Origin: Gadus chalcogrammus
Taxonomy: Eukaryota; Chordata; Actinopteri; Gadiformes; Gadidae
Length of the DNA: 64,000 nt
Assembly (NCBI RefSeq): GCF_026213295.1
Contig: NC_079431.1
Location: 14,259,804 to 14,323,803 of the forward strand
Reading direction: 5' to 3'
Notes under the pieces: generated by a model
The model's input: only the letters and a program-made list of their open reading frames with translations
Database searches by the model: none
What the model was told of the DNA's origin: nothing
Shown: piece by piece, positions 1 through 44,205 of the stretch
How the letters are laid out: every line of letters begins with the position of its first letter
How positions within the stretch are numbered: position 1 is the first letter of the stretch
Position numbers and translations under genes: made by a program

Positions 1-317
1 CAGTCAGGCAGAGTACCATGCTCAGGGAAGCCCGTTTGAAAAGAAGCGATTGAATACAATGTTCATTTATTAATAATTCATAAATATGCAGCTGTACTAA
101 GAGAAAAACAAATAGCCGGTGTTTTGGAGTATCCTGAACTCTTAGACTTGAGATAAGTGCTGCCCGGGGATCAGCTGTGGACCCCTCCTAGCTCTGGGGA
201 TGTTGCCCACGCTCATCATGGACATGGGTTTCGTGCATGAATCTGTAGGCTGGCTGGTTGGTTGGTTGCTTGGTCTGGTTCTGGTTCTGAGGCTGAATCT
301 TTCCTCCTCCTCTCCAG
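1..317. other. Intron sequence upstream of the first visible MYCBP2 exon
   Basis: No exon could be supported here. The pyrimidine-rich run ending in AG at 316-317 is the acceptor of the exon at 318. The open frame that runs through 200-317 is intron read-through. Confidence 0.6.
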
Positions 318-32059
<31,742 letters not shown>

Positions 32060-33045
32060 GCCACCGTGAGAGAGACCCGTACTGAAAAAGGCTTGTTGAT
32101 CTACTGTGATTCCTGGCTGTCGCTGCTGTGGACGCTCAGCCCTGGACGATGGCTCCTCCTGCTGTGTGCGAGCCACACTGGAGGCCCCCCCCATTTCCCC
32201 CACACACATCCCCCCCCCCACCCCCCACACCTGCTGGTCAAGCTTTCTGTTCGCTGGACTACAAACGAGAGTGCCAGAGTTCTGCTACAAAGACATACTC
32301 AAGGGTCAGCTCTCGGGAATCGGTAAACTTAATGAAAAAATTAAAACAGTTATGTTTAAAAAAATATGTATATGAATTAAAAGAATACTTGTGACGTGTT
32401 TTGCATGCGGCCGTTGTTCTCCCCTCGGCTTCCATAGGCGTCGCACACCACCCGATCAATGAAGTGTAACAATATAGTGACGATTAAACATGGGATATAA
32501 AATACATTTGCATAAGGCAACCGTGGAGGGACGTGGTTAGAAGAAAAAAAAACATGGGCCGTATTTACAGCTTCCTGAATATGAATTAAAAGATTTTGTT
32601 GTATGTAAACTGACTTTTTTCGTAATCCTGTACAGTATTGTCCCCTGTCAAGTGCATCATGGGTTGACGGACAAAAAAAAGACATGTGGGTGAATAAGAC
32701 TGTAAGAATGTCAAGTCTGGGAGGAAAATAGTGTACGATTTATCTAATCTTGTATATAATAATAGTATCCAAAATAGCTGTATTCCGAAATTGCTACTCT
32801 CCACTTCAGTTTTGTTTGATATTCTGGGTTATGTTTTGAGCCAGAACTTTTAATGAAGTGCAATACTGGGTGTGCCTCCTCTTCTGCAGCTGTTATACCT
32901 ATGGAATGTATGTCAATAAAGGCCACTGTACATTTTTATACAGTAGACACAGTTGTGTTTCATCCCCTTTAAACTGTCACTTATGTTTTTTTCTGGAAAT
33001 GCAAAAAAGAAAAGAGAAATAAAGTTATAGATCTGGGACATGGAA
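32060..33045 (+). other. mycbp2: MYCBP2 3' untranslated region with two poly(A) signals
   Basis: AT-rich sequence follows the stop codon. AATAAA occurs at 32915-32920 and again at 33018-33023. The true cleavage site is inferred, not seen. Confidence 0.65.
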
Positions 33046-33483
33046 GCCATTTTCATCTATAGCACAGTTGTATCCAAACTTGACCAGGAGTCAATTTTCA
33101 AGGAGTGATCACTGCACAGTTTGAGGCCAGTTAATTGCACCAATTATTACAATTAATCTCTAATGTTATTCCCGAGAAGGAGATATGGTGTGTGGGTCAG
33201 AGGAAGAGTGACAAAAACAGCTGCTGTTATATATATATATAAATATATATTAAAAAAGCATAATACTTGTGAATCTGCTCTGTAATATCTGTGGTGGATG
33301 GAGTTGAATGGTAATAAACCAGGTTATCTGTTTCGCAGACAACATTGTGTGATTTCTTAATGACTAACAAGTGTTGACCATTTAAATACACTTTAAAACA
33401 CAAAGGGACTAATTAAAAATGTGCTATTTGCAGTGTGCAAAACCACCCTTCCTAATTAGAAAGTGGGCATAGATAATAACTAA

Positions 33484-33799
33484 CTGTGCGTTCACACCAA
33501 ACGCGACGGGGCGACAAGATCCCATGCAAAGTGAACGTAGAGACGCGTATCGGGCGATTTTTTTTGATTTGTCACTGCCTCTTCCGTGGTCATTACAATA
33601 TTATGAATAGACTGCGTCGGGTTCTCCGACGTCTCTCTCTCTTCCACAAAAGGTAAAGACATGCAATGGTGGTGCAAAAGTTGTGGCGCGACAAATTCGC
33701 CCAAAACTTGCACAGCGACAGTTTATGATTTGTGGCGCGACAAAACTTCGGCGACAACGCGAACGGGCGAAAAATGTCGCGTTTGGTGTGAACGCACAG
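33484..33799. mobile_element. 316-bp MITE, Harbinger-like, with TAA target duplication
   Basis: Perfect 24-bp terminal inverted repeats lie at 33484-33507 (CTGTGCGTTCACACCAAACG...) and 33776-33799. They are flanked by TAA at 33481-33483 and 33800-33802. A 3-bp TAA/TWA duplication is the signature of PIF/Harbinger elements. There is no coding capacity. The interior carries a 75-bp segment shared with a different element at 51877-51948. Confidence 0.85.
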
Positions 33800-34799
33800 T
33801 AAAGGCGGCAACCATAGACGGCAACTAGCTGGGAGGTTGCAGATTGCAACCAACTGAATAACCTGACCCCTCTCTTTTCAACCAGTACGGGGCCCCGTAC
33901 TGGTCTGTATTGTGTAAGGTGCCAGTACCTTCTAAAAGGATGTAATCGGCTATGACAGCATCGAGTAGAAAAGTTTCACGGTTCTTTGATCGATTTAAGA
34001 ATTGCATTTAGTTCTATAAATGTAAACCTGTCTGTGTCAATAAAATAATAACTAATCACGGAACTGAATGGGACTGTATGACAGCGCATTTCCGTTTTGC
34101 AAAAGGACATTCATTTGAATTGCGCCAAGGGTGATTTTTAGTTTCCGAATAAATCAGTTATGTACTCTGAAACTACTCACCTATTAATTATGTGTCAAGG
34201 ATGTGTTCGCCAGTAATTATGTAGAGGGCGAGAAGGTTAATTACTGCCGCTAAATAGGCACCTACTGGCCCACAGCTATGAGGCTGATGCCCACTGATAA
34301 TGTCCATTCAATTGAGGGATAACGCTCGAAGCGGGTGATATTATAGTATTATTGAACGTAAATAAACCAAGGCGCTACTAGTGTGCGCTGCACTGGGCGT
34401 GTACTAGTGGCCCTGCATCGCACAGATGCTTACAGCGCCCTCTAGAGGAAGTCCATGACTTCTGTCGTGGGCAATGACTTATCTTATCCTTGCTGGCCAC
34501 CATGTTGTCAAACTTTACCAAAAGGTTTTCACTAGTCTACCAAATAAGGAAAATGCATATCTTGAAAATGCATTTTACTGCTACTTTAAAGATTCTTTCT
34601 CTTTCCAAGTACATTGACATCAAACTTTGAATGAAAGATGTCCTTTTTAATTAACATTCCACTTAGATTTCCCAATAATTGCAACACCAAGGGTAATCAA
34701 ATAAACCTTGTACTTGTCAATTGTTCACTGGCCTGACTGATAGTATGGAGTTGTTTGTTCTCTGTATAAATGTAAAGCAACCCTAAACGTTTCTCCAGC

Positions 34800-35660
34800 C
34801 CTGATTTTAATTATATTGAATCAAGTGTGGTAGAAAACGGTGCACAAGCAATCGAGATAACCGTTGCCCTGAGAGGATTGTCAAGTAAAGGCCATTCAAT
34901 AATGTGTGGGAGCTTCATAAGGAGTGGACTGAGGCAGGAGGAAGTGCATCAAGAGCCACCAGGCACAGACGTATCCAGGACATGGGCTAATACAACTATC
35001 GCTAGTCATACCTAGGGCAAGAGAACTGGTCTGTTGCTCAGTGGTCTGTTACTCATTTTTATTTGGAAATCAAGGTCCCAGAGTCTGGAAGAATATAATT
35101 GAGATGCACAGAATCCAAGTTGCTTGAAGTCCACTGTGAAGTTTCAACAGTCTGTGAAGATTTGGGGAGCCATCATCTTCTGGTGTTGGTCCACTCAATG
35201 GACCAACACCAGAAGACGGCTGCAACTCAATGCAGCCGTCTACCAGGACGTTTTAGAGCACTTGCTGCCTTCTGCTGACAAGCATTATGGAGATGCTGAT
35301 TTCTTTTTGAGCAGGACGTTGCACCTACCCGCACTGCCAAAAGTAGTAATACCTTGTTTAATGACAATAGGATTACTGTGCTTGATTGGCCAGCAAACTC
35401 GCCTGATCTGAACCCCATAGAAAATGTATGGGGTATTGTCAAGAAGACGATGAGAGCCATGTTGGAATTTTGCGATGCAGGCGAGCTGAAGGCCGCTATC
35501 GATGCAACCTGGACTTCCATAGCCCCTCAGCATGGCCAAAGGCTGATCGACTCCATGCCACTCCACATTGATGCAGTAATTCATGCAAAAGGAGCCATGC
35601 TCCCTCTAATACATGCTACTAAATTATACACACTGGACCATAGGTGTAATAGTATGCATG
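34800..35660 (+). pseudogene. Degenerate Tc1/mariner transposase remnant
   Basis: Fragments in several frames recall Tc1 transposase. An N-terminal helix-turn-helix-like part lies at 34827-35015 (QAIEITVALRGLSSKGHSI). VKIWGAIIFW is near 35155, and LDWPANSPDLNPIENVWG near 35380-35430 is the classical DDE third-acid region. Frame changes and two foldback insertions around 35176-35241 break it. Terminal repeats were not located. Confidence 0.85.
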
Positions 35661-36089
35661 GTTTCTGTCATGGATGTATAGGTTTTTGTAATGCATGGTT
35701 TTTCGGTGTATTTGTTTCTGAAATGCCATCGATGAAGTGATGCCTTGGCTGTTTGTGGTCTCTGTATGTAGGGTTTGACTAACCTGGTGGGCGTGTATTG
35801 TTTACGCATGGTGTGCATGCTGTAACGCGCTCTGGCCACAGCCATTTCCCCCTATTCCTCCCATAATGCACTCCTCCTGTCACAACAACACATCGCCATT
35901 TCAGGGACAGGGGAGACAAAGGTATTAGGTCAGCGCCTGTCAATACATTCAGCGGGTCATATTTCATAAGACTCTTCAGTGTCTGACTTGGTTGTTATTT
36001 TTGACTGATAGGATATCTTTGTTTGGTGTGAATGAGTTTTTCAAGCGCGGGGCCGGGTGGAACATACAAGTACGGGATCCGATTTTCTT

Positions 36090-36139
36090 TCTACTGCAAA
36101 CAGCTAGCAAGTCGGCTAGTTCAGTGTCAACACAACAAG
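36090..36139 (+). promoter_or_regulatory. fbxl3: Probable FBXL3 5' untranslated exon and promoter area
   Basis: A donor site CAAG/GTAGGA at 36139-36140 sits about 440 nt upstream of the coding start. It would splice to an acceptor (TTTTAG) near 36520. The transcription start is not visible. The upstream border is arbitrary. Confidence 0.4.
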
Positions 36140-36582
36140 GTAGGACTCAAAACAGATGACATATTTTACCTTGATTGAAAAAGGCTGCATTAAGGCAATA
36201 TCAGTTGAACAAACGGGTTGTCGAGCTAAACTGCTATACAACATGTCTGTCTGACGTTGTGATCATGTTATGTTGTGTTCATGTTGTGTTGCGTTAGCAG
36301 CCAGAGCAGGGGACACACAGCCGTCCACCTCGATTAAATACAAGTGCATACATCGCTACCTATACAAAACAATTAACTATTTTCAATAAGTCTCCAGCTA
36401 CGCAATCCTAATCATGTTGAAAGTAGCCATATGAATGAATATAGGATATCCTTTACTCTCCTCTTATGCTATTTTTTTTGTTGTTGATAAAAGTCAGTTG
36501 TTTTCTTAATTCTTTTAGCAGGCAATTGAGGGCTATGTGTCCTGTCTTTACTGATGGTGCATGTAAAAATCTGTGTAGCAGG

Positions 36583-38828
36583 ATGAAGAGGGTGAAAGGA
36601 GACGAGGAGGAAAGCAACAGCACATCTCATGAAAGCCCACCGGAGGTTTGCAAAAAGGTCCGGAAGCAGCTGAGTGAGGAACCAGATGAGGAGGACGTGC
36701 AGTGTGACCTCGGTTGTGACTGGACACGGCTACCTCAAGAAATCGTGCTCCACATCTTCCAGTACCTCCCGCTGCTGGACAGAGCCCCCGCCTCACAGGT
36801 GTGCCGCGGATGGAACGAGGCCTTCCACATGCCGGAGCTGTGGAGATACTTTGAGTTTGAGCTCAACCAGCCTACGAGCTCCTATCTGAAGGCCACTCAT
36901 CCGGACCTCATCAAGCAGATCATCACACGGCATTCCAACCATTTACAGTATGTCAGCTTCAAGGTAATGTGCTTTTAGACATTAGTCCCAGCATTGAATC
37001 AAAATAAGGGATAATGTATTTTGAATCATTACCAATTTCACTCCTCTCGTTTGCCCTCTCTTTTCTCCAGGTTGACAGTAGCACAGAGTCAGCCGAGGCA
37101 GCGTGTGCCATTCTTTCTCAGCTGGTGAATTGTTCTCTGAAAACCCTGGGGCTGATATCCACAGCAAGGCCTAGTTTCATGGAACTGCCCAAGGTATACG
37201 TTATGATGCTACCTGCAATATGACTACAGCCAATGGACAAGAGGGAGATTGTATGAATGTTGTGTGAATGCAATGTTATGTGAATGCAAACAATGTTGAC
37301 CCTAACCCTTAAGCACAGCACCCATGTTTGCATGTACATTCTGTACATGTATATTAAAAAAATACTCACTTTTAAAGATCTATTTTTGTTTTAGTTATTT
37401 GCATAATATTACGAATTTGTATCCATTCGTTATTATTTTACTGTACTGTTGCTGTTCTGACATCAACGTTTCTTATCTATTGTCCAACTTTCAATCGGTA
37501 AGGTTTTCTTGAGTACTTTCTAGGGTGAGTATTGCACATGCTAGTGGTATGAGGCTCATTCTAACAGAGCAGTGTATTCTATCCCCCTCACACAGTCCCA
37601 CTTCATCTCAGCGCTGACCGTGGTGTTTGTCAACTCCAAGTCGCTGTCCTCTCTGAAGATCGACGACACACCGGTGGACGACCCGTCTCTGAAGGTGCTG
37701 GTGGCCAACAACAGCGACACCATGAAGCTGTTGAAGATGAGCAGCTGCCCCCACGTCTCGCCAGCAGGTATGTGAAGGGGCCACAGCGTTACCTCAGTCG
37801 GCCTCAGGAGAGACTTTGATTAGTGAGTCTGATTCTTGAGTCACCATTTACATTGAGTCTGTAATTCTGTAAAAAGAACAGCTTACTCCATGTATTGATC
37901 CATTTCAAGGCTGTGATTTTCTCCAGGGATTATGAAAGAGAAAGATTTGTTTTCATCTGGCATACTTGCAAACGCATACAATTTCTTGGAACCGTTTAAA
38001 TAACTGGCTGGAGGGCTGCCCGTTAACTCAGTCATGGTCCGCTTGCGTGACAGACCCAGGGGGACTGCTTCTGCACAGGAAACGAGAAGCTATCAACCTT
38101 TACACATTTAGCTCAATGTCTGATAACCTCCACAGCTGCAGAACAATTGTATTGACTCACCAGGGCCTGTTCCTCGGTGCACTGCAGGCATCCTGTGCGT
38201 GGCAGACCAGTGCCACGGGCTGCGGGAGCTGGCGCTGAACTATCACCTCCTGAGCGACGAGCTGCTGCTGGCCCTCTCCTCGGAGAAGCACGTGCACCTG
38301 GAGCACCTGCGCATCGACGTGGTCAGCGACACCCCCGGCCAGCACTTCAACGCCATCAAGAAGAGCAGCTGGGAGGCCATGGTGCGCCACTCGCCCAAGT
38401 TCAACCTGGTCATGTACTTCTTCCTGTACGAGGACGAGTTCGGCCCCTTCTTCTGCGAGGAGACGCCCGTCACGCACCTGTACTTCGGCCGCTCGGTCAG
38501 CAAGGACGTGCTGGGCCGCGTGGGCCTGCACTGCCCCCGCCTGGTGGAGCTGGTGGTGTGCGCCAACGGCCTGCGGCCCCTGGACGAGGAGCTGATCCGC
38601 ATCGCCCGGCACTGCACGCAGCTGTCGGCGCTCGGCCTGGGCGAGTGCGAGGTGACGTGCAGCGCCTTCGTGGAGTTTGTCAAGATGTGCGGCCGCCGCC
38701 TGTCCCAGCTGTCCATCATGGAGGAGGTGCTGATACCCGATCAGAAGTACACCCTGGACGACATCCACTGGGAGGTGTCCAAGCACCTGGGCAGGGTCTG
38801 GTTCCCGGACATGATGCCCACCTGGTAA
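36583..38828 (+). CDS. fbxl3: FBXL3, F-box/LRR subunit of SCF ligase for cryptochromes
   Basis: SCF substrate receptor that drives degradation of CRY1/CRY2 and so sets circadian period (family knowledge). Exons 36583-36963, 37071-37193, 37596-37767 and 38188-38828 join in phase to 438 residues; human has 428. The start MKRVKGDEE is chosen by alignment to the mammalian MKRGGRD start. An in-frame upstream ATG at 36535 is not conserved. The F-box is at about residues 45-90 ([20 protein letters not shown]...CRGWNEAF), followed by degenerate leucine-rich repeats. The C-terminal tail ends FPDMMPTW; in the known FBXL3-CRY2 structure this terminal Trp inserts in the FAD pocket of CRY. The last exon has much higher GC3 than the first three. 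Convergent with CLN5. Confidence 0.96.
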
Positions 38829-41340
38829 AGGCCAGGCCACAGACTTTGGAACGGGGTGTGATCAGAGGGACTTGGAGGGGCGTTGGCTTGATGGGTCCCG
38901 TGTAGCACAGAGCCCGTCCGAGGTTCTGTAGCGGACTCCCCTGACCATCTTTTCCCTTGTAGAGGGAAGGCTGTGGGCTAGGATGTGAACTGAAAAGAGA
39001 CAGACACATTATACGCCAACCAGAGGAATACTGTCTAGAGCTCGAGCTGCACACCAGAAGGTCGAGAAGGGGGTCCTCCTTCATGGGAGGAATTCAGGCC
39101 CCGATGCTTTACTTTGGACATTCATCTCACACTTCAACAGGCAGATAATTGTACCTAAACAGATGTTTTTTATGACTGTGCACATTTGAGCTACAATGAA
39201 TTTGTAGCGTGCTACTTATAATCCGTATTGACACGGCCATTTGGACGTCAGTGGCTGTATATATTTAAGAGATTTTTTTGAATTTTTTTCACTACTATTC
39301 CAACACCACCATAGGCTTATCTGGCCGGTCAAAGGTAATGGAAGTCATATGGATTCTTACAGGTCATCCTGTTCTTCAAGCCATTCGATTTTCAAAAATA
39401 GAATGCTTACATTATCTTATTTACCACTAATAGAACAAAAAACGGAGGCTATGCAACCAAATTGCAACCATGTTGCAATTTTAGCATTGCAACATGGTAT
39501 TTAAAAAGATAAACTGGTCAGTGTTTACTGATAACCATCAAAACACTTCCCAGAATGTCAATAATATGAATTATTATTATCAACATATCATTACACATTT
39601 CGTGGCTCCCCTGGGGTGTCCAACAATTACATTTTCAGTTATATAAATATGATAAGCACTTTTAAGATGACTTTATCAATATCTAACAAAGTATTACATT
39701 CAGGAATATAAGCTTATGATCAGCAAAATTGCACTTCAAAGTTGGCTCAAATGTAATTCAATTAAGTATGGCGGAACAGTATATATACGGGGGAAGCTAA
39801 AGCATGCTTACTGAATCAAAGTATATCTGTTATGACCATTGATGTCCTCCAGGTATCCTACAAATATTTCATGTGTTTGCAGTATCCCGAAGTGTCTTTG
39901 GGGAAGGGCTGTGAGATGATAGGAGAGGCTGTATCCAGGCCTCCGTGTAAAATGAAGGTGTACACAGTGTAGAAGGCTCTCCTGTTGCAATGGATGTTCT
40001 CCTCTGCATTTCTAGTTCTACTAAGCACCTTACACTAAAACCAAATATTGTAAAACGATAGCTTTAAAGCAAAACATGGGTTTGAGGAAGGGCAATATTT
40101 ACAGAATTAACAGAATTTATAAAATATAAATTGAGAGTTTGGAGGCAGCTTAAAAATAGCCTCCACATCAATAGTGTACACTGGGAGTGCACTGATAATC
40201 TATCCGTCTCTCAGGTCTGTGGAGGCATATATGGACATATTTATATATATATATATACTGTATATGCTATTTGCCTATTTGTGAACTTAGCCCTCTCTGC
40301 TCTCTCTCTGGATAACTGCCCTCATACCTGCCAAGGTGTAGGCATCTCTGCATAGGTTTGGGATGGAAGAGACAGCCTTTTCTGAGTCACTCAGCACATC
40401 AACATCATGGACAGGAGGTTGATGTGCTGAGCGACATCATGCTGTGGTTCCTGTCAAAGGCATCCATTGGTTTCAGGTAGAAGGAAAGAGGTTTGGCAAG
40501 TGAGATGAGTCGAACGATTGTATTTTTTCCTCTTAAGGAAGTGAGAAGTGTATATAAAATACTATGTGTTTGATTAAATAGAAAATGTGTTTCTTTATGT
40601 CAGGATTTCCAATTTCCATCACCAACTGGCTTTTGTAATTTCTATAGAAGTATCCTTTTGCTAGATGGATTTTAATCTTCCCGTTGTTCTTGTCACTAGA
40701 GCTAATTAGGCAGGTCGTTTATTGATGAATGGATACTGCTTTCGTCATTTTACCTGGTGGTCTTTCAGTTATGTGTACAGCAAACAATCAATATGAAGAG
40801 CTTTTTAATGCTTCGCCTCTTTCAGTAGGTTTAAAGCTGTAGATTATCTATTTTATTTTTTGATAATGTTTAATGGTTTGTATTTTTAAAACTTTGATTG
40901 TAATCCATAACAGATGTGTTCCGTGTTCCCCCCATTTAGAACAATTAGACCTAAATATTCTTGGATCATGTTGAATAAGTGTTAAAATGGACCCAACTCA
41001 AACGTGAGGATCCATTCTTCACTTTTGGATATGTAGGCAGCGATAGTTTAAACAAATGTATTTTGCTTAATCAAGCATGTAATTTTTCTAAAGAATAAGG
41101 CTTTAATTGGGTTAGCATAGCAACAGAGATGCCCCCTCTCATCATTTAGCCACTCCTGAGCCCAATTAAACTGAAGTAAATTAAATCAAAGTTAACTGGT
41201 ATTGACCAAGCAGCTATTTTAACTTTTGTTCTGTATGGCAAATGCTTTTTCAAGTTTGCTTTACCGGTTGCTTTATTGATTAAATCAATTGTTATGGACA
41301 TGTGATCATGGAATAAAGAATTGTGAATGTATATGTTAAC
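38829..41340 (+). other. fbxl3: Probable long FBXL3 3' UTR
   Basis: A 2.5-kb AT-rich non-coding stretch with a convincing AATAAA at 41312-41317. Mammalian FBXL3 also has a long 3' UTR. A perfect-loop hairpin lies at 40386-40435. The extent is inferred. Confidence 0.45.
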
Positions 41341-42030
41341 TTTACAACTTTTACTTGTTGATACGGAAATAACAAATGAACATTAATACCAGGGCTTCCA
41401 AACCTATTAGTTGGTAAAAAGGATTGTATACTTTGGGATTAGTCATTCAGACTGACTGGTCAATCTTAATTTAATTAAATACATTTTAAGTCCAAAGAAC
41501 CAATCATTGCAAAACGGTGGGGTTATATCTTTAGAAGAATTGAGTGCAGATCATTCATGGTCTTCTTCAGCCTTTGGTCTTGGCTAGGGATCAAGAATTT
41601 CATTAGAATAAATTTGCCACGAATAGCAAGTGACTTCAATTACTACCAAGACACTGCTGAACATGTCCTTTTTATTACACATGTGGAAAAATGATATTTT
41701 TAGAAAATAACAGGTCATCTTATACATTAAAGGGGATCTGGGCCGCGCCAACAATAGCAACTATGGAAAACACTTTGTAACACAGATTGACTTAAAAACA
41801 CAGTGGTTGAGGCAGCAGGTAATACATCCATTAGGTTAAAACATCGAGAGGAAAAATGTATGTTTCAATATACAATTTCGATACAGTCATCTGACTAAAT
41901 CCTACAGAAAAATACAGTCTGAAAACATCAGACCACTCCAATAATTACAGTTGTTTGATCTTAACCAGTTAACCAGGCTTAGCATTAAATTCTTAAGGCA
42001 AATAGAGAGCAAACAGAATATAAGCATACA

Positions 42031-43626
42031 TTAGGGTAAGGGCACCTCCTCGTAAACAATTTGCATATAGGGCGGTTTCATCGGCAGATGCCAATACTCA
42101 GAGTTGTAATAAAGGTAGAAGTTCTTGTGCACCACCACCTTCTCATAAATGTCCACTAAACTAATGGCAAAGTCTACGTAGGACTGGTGGGGCCTGAAGG
42201 TGTAGTAGAATTTCTGGATGTCTGCTGCCAGGTCTTTCATGGAGGGCTGTCCGAATATGGTGCTGTCGTTCCCAAGGTAGGTGGGCTCTCCACTGTACAG
42301 GTAGACCTTGGTGTATTTGGTCGGGGAGCTGCTGGACAGTTTGGCCCCGAGGTCGGCCAGCTTCCTGTAGGTGCGGTGGACAAACTGGGAGCAGTCGAAG
42401 GACTCGAACCACACCGTGGCGTTCGGGCCCGGGTCGGAGCGCACCGTCCACGTTTCGTAGTAGATTCCCGTCTGGTTATCCTCCTGCACCCACTGGGCCA
42501 TGTCATTAAACATGTCACCTGGGGGAGGACATGATCACAGGGGGATCACCACAATGACACGCTTATTCCTGGTCTGTGGCTTCCGCTTGCTTCCACTCGG
42601 TTATTTGTATTTTGAAATGTATTTAACCTTTATTTCTCAATGACTCTCTGAGATTTATAACCGATTTTCAAGAGAAACCTTGCCAAGAGCAGCATAACCA
42701 TATCGCACACTGCCATGGAAGCCTTCATTTCTATAAATAGCTATTCTTTATAGTGTGCCGAAGATATTTTTGAAACTTTTTTCTTACCAGTGATGACTCC
42801 AATTTTTTCCAGGGTGCCATTTTGAGACCAGTGCACATCATCTACGCCCTCGAAGAAGCACGCAGCACCCTGGTTGCACCAAAACGGAGCACTGGCGTTG
42901 GCTCTCAGGTGAGGGAAAGTGCAGTTGCCCAGCTGGAACAGCTCGTACCACTCCATCGTGTAGTTACTCTCAGTCTCAGCGCTGCTGAATCCGATGGCAT
43001 CATGCATAATATGCTGTATAATAACAAAGACAGACCAATGAATATACAATGTATGATGATGACTCTGTGATGCTAAGCATATATATCCCACTTACTTTTT
43101 CTACTTACAAATTTGCCCATTAAATCTCCATACTTGAACTCCCATACTGGTGCTTGCAGTCGATATACTGAAATGCTATCAGTGTCCCTCATGTAGGGTA
43201 TTCGTCCATCTCGATCACCATTAGGGCAAAATGGGTACAGGGCTTCGCAGTACGAATCCACATCTGGCCTTTCATCAACCCGCCTTTGACAAAATTACAT
43301 GTAATACAAGCATTAAAAAAACCATATAAAAGCTTTCGTAAATATTTGAGTTTTGTCTCTCGTATGCAGGAAATGCTATCGGAATACCACCAACAAGTTT
43401 CAAGAATATGTAGGCCTATCTGAAGTGTAGCAACGTTTATATGAAAGTGGAAAGTCACATGATTGTGGTTGAGCTGGGACCCCATCCCAAGTCAGAGAGG
43501 TTCGTTGTACCTGTATGGGACGGGCCACCTCGACGACTGTTGAGAGAGAGGTCTGGTATGTGCCCTCACATAGAGGCACGACAACAGATCCAGAGTAAAA
43601 CACAGAAGCGTCAGTAGAAATCTCAT
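42031..43626 (-). CDS. cln5: CLN5, lysosomal BMP synthase / ceroid lipofuscinosis protein 5
   Basis: Soluble lysosomal glycoprotein reported to make bis(monoacylglycero)phosphate and to depalmitoylate proteins. Minus-strand exons: 43626-43511, 43283-43109, 43013-42788 and 42518-42031, joining to 334 residues. The start [20 protein letters not shown] is a clear signal peptide and matches the shorter (358-residue) human form. The conserved core includes [32 protein letters not shown] and [15 protein letters not shown]. The catalytic His (human H166, in MHDAIGF) is encoded at 43004-43002. The catalytic Cys (human C280, in FDCSQF) is at 42393-42391. Their spacing of 114 residues in human is nearly the same here. 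Several N-x-S/T sites fit glycosylation. A TTTATT (AATAAA on the minus strand) at 41671-41676 may end the transcript. Confidence 0.96.
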
Positions 43627-44205
43627 GTCAGAACTCACGCACACAGGAACCGAATATGATCAGAAAGTTGGACGGAAAGTCCTCATAGCGCCACTTCCCT
43701 GTATACAGTCGGTGACGTACAGGTCACATGGTCTTGTTTATCATGGGCAGTCATGCGGTTGAGGTTAAAAAGTTCTTAACTAATTACATAGACGTAGACT
43801 AACCAGGTAACCAGTACGGATATTCTTCTTAAAATAGAAATTATAAATATATAATGTAGCCTATACTTGTATACATGCCTAAAATGGATCGAATCTGATA
43901 TGAAGTACTTTTATTAAACTAAATTATATGTGCAAATCAGTTGTATTTTTAAGTATATATTTAAAGCACATTTAATTATTTATTAATGTAGTGAGCATGG
44001 GGATTATCATAGACGTTTAATGAATAATACAGCCACACATGTATGCAATTTGGGCTTGTTTTAATCATCCGCTAAAGTAGAGGGCGCTATGGTCATAACA
44101 CGTTACATTACAATCTCACACGCTTGACAACAAGTCTTCTCGAGCCGGTTGTTTTGTACTTGAGGCATCGGGTCGTCGATAATAACAACACACTATCATC
44201 TCAGC
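43627..44205. promoter_or_regulatory. Shared intergenic promoter region, CLN5 and GATD3-like (head-to-head)
   Basis: The two start codons diverge across 579 nt, an arrangement typical of bidirectional promoters. A CACATG E-box-like site (GTCACATG) lies at 43724-43731. It resembles the lysosomal CLEAR element but is not a full match. No TATA box was convincing for either side. Confidence 0.45.

Noticed and set aside
38157..38840. 227-codon minus-strand frame opposite the last FBXL3 exon
   Set aside because: Shadow of a GC3-rich exon.
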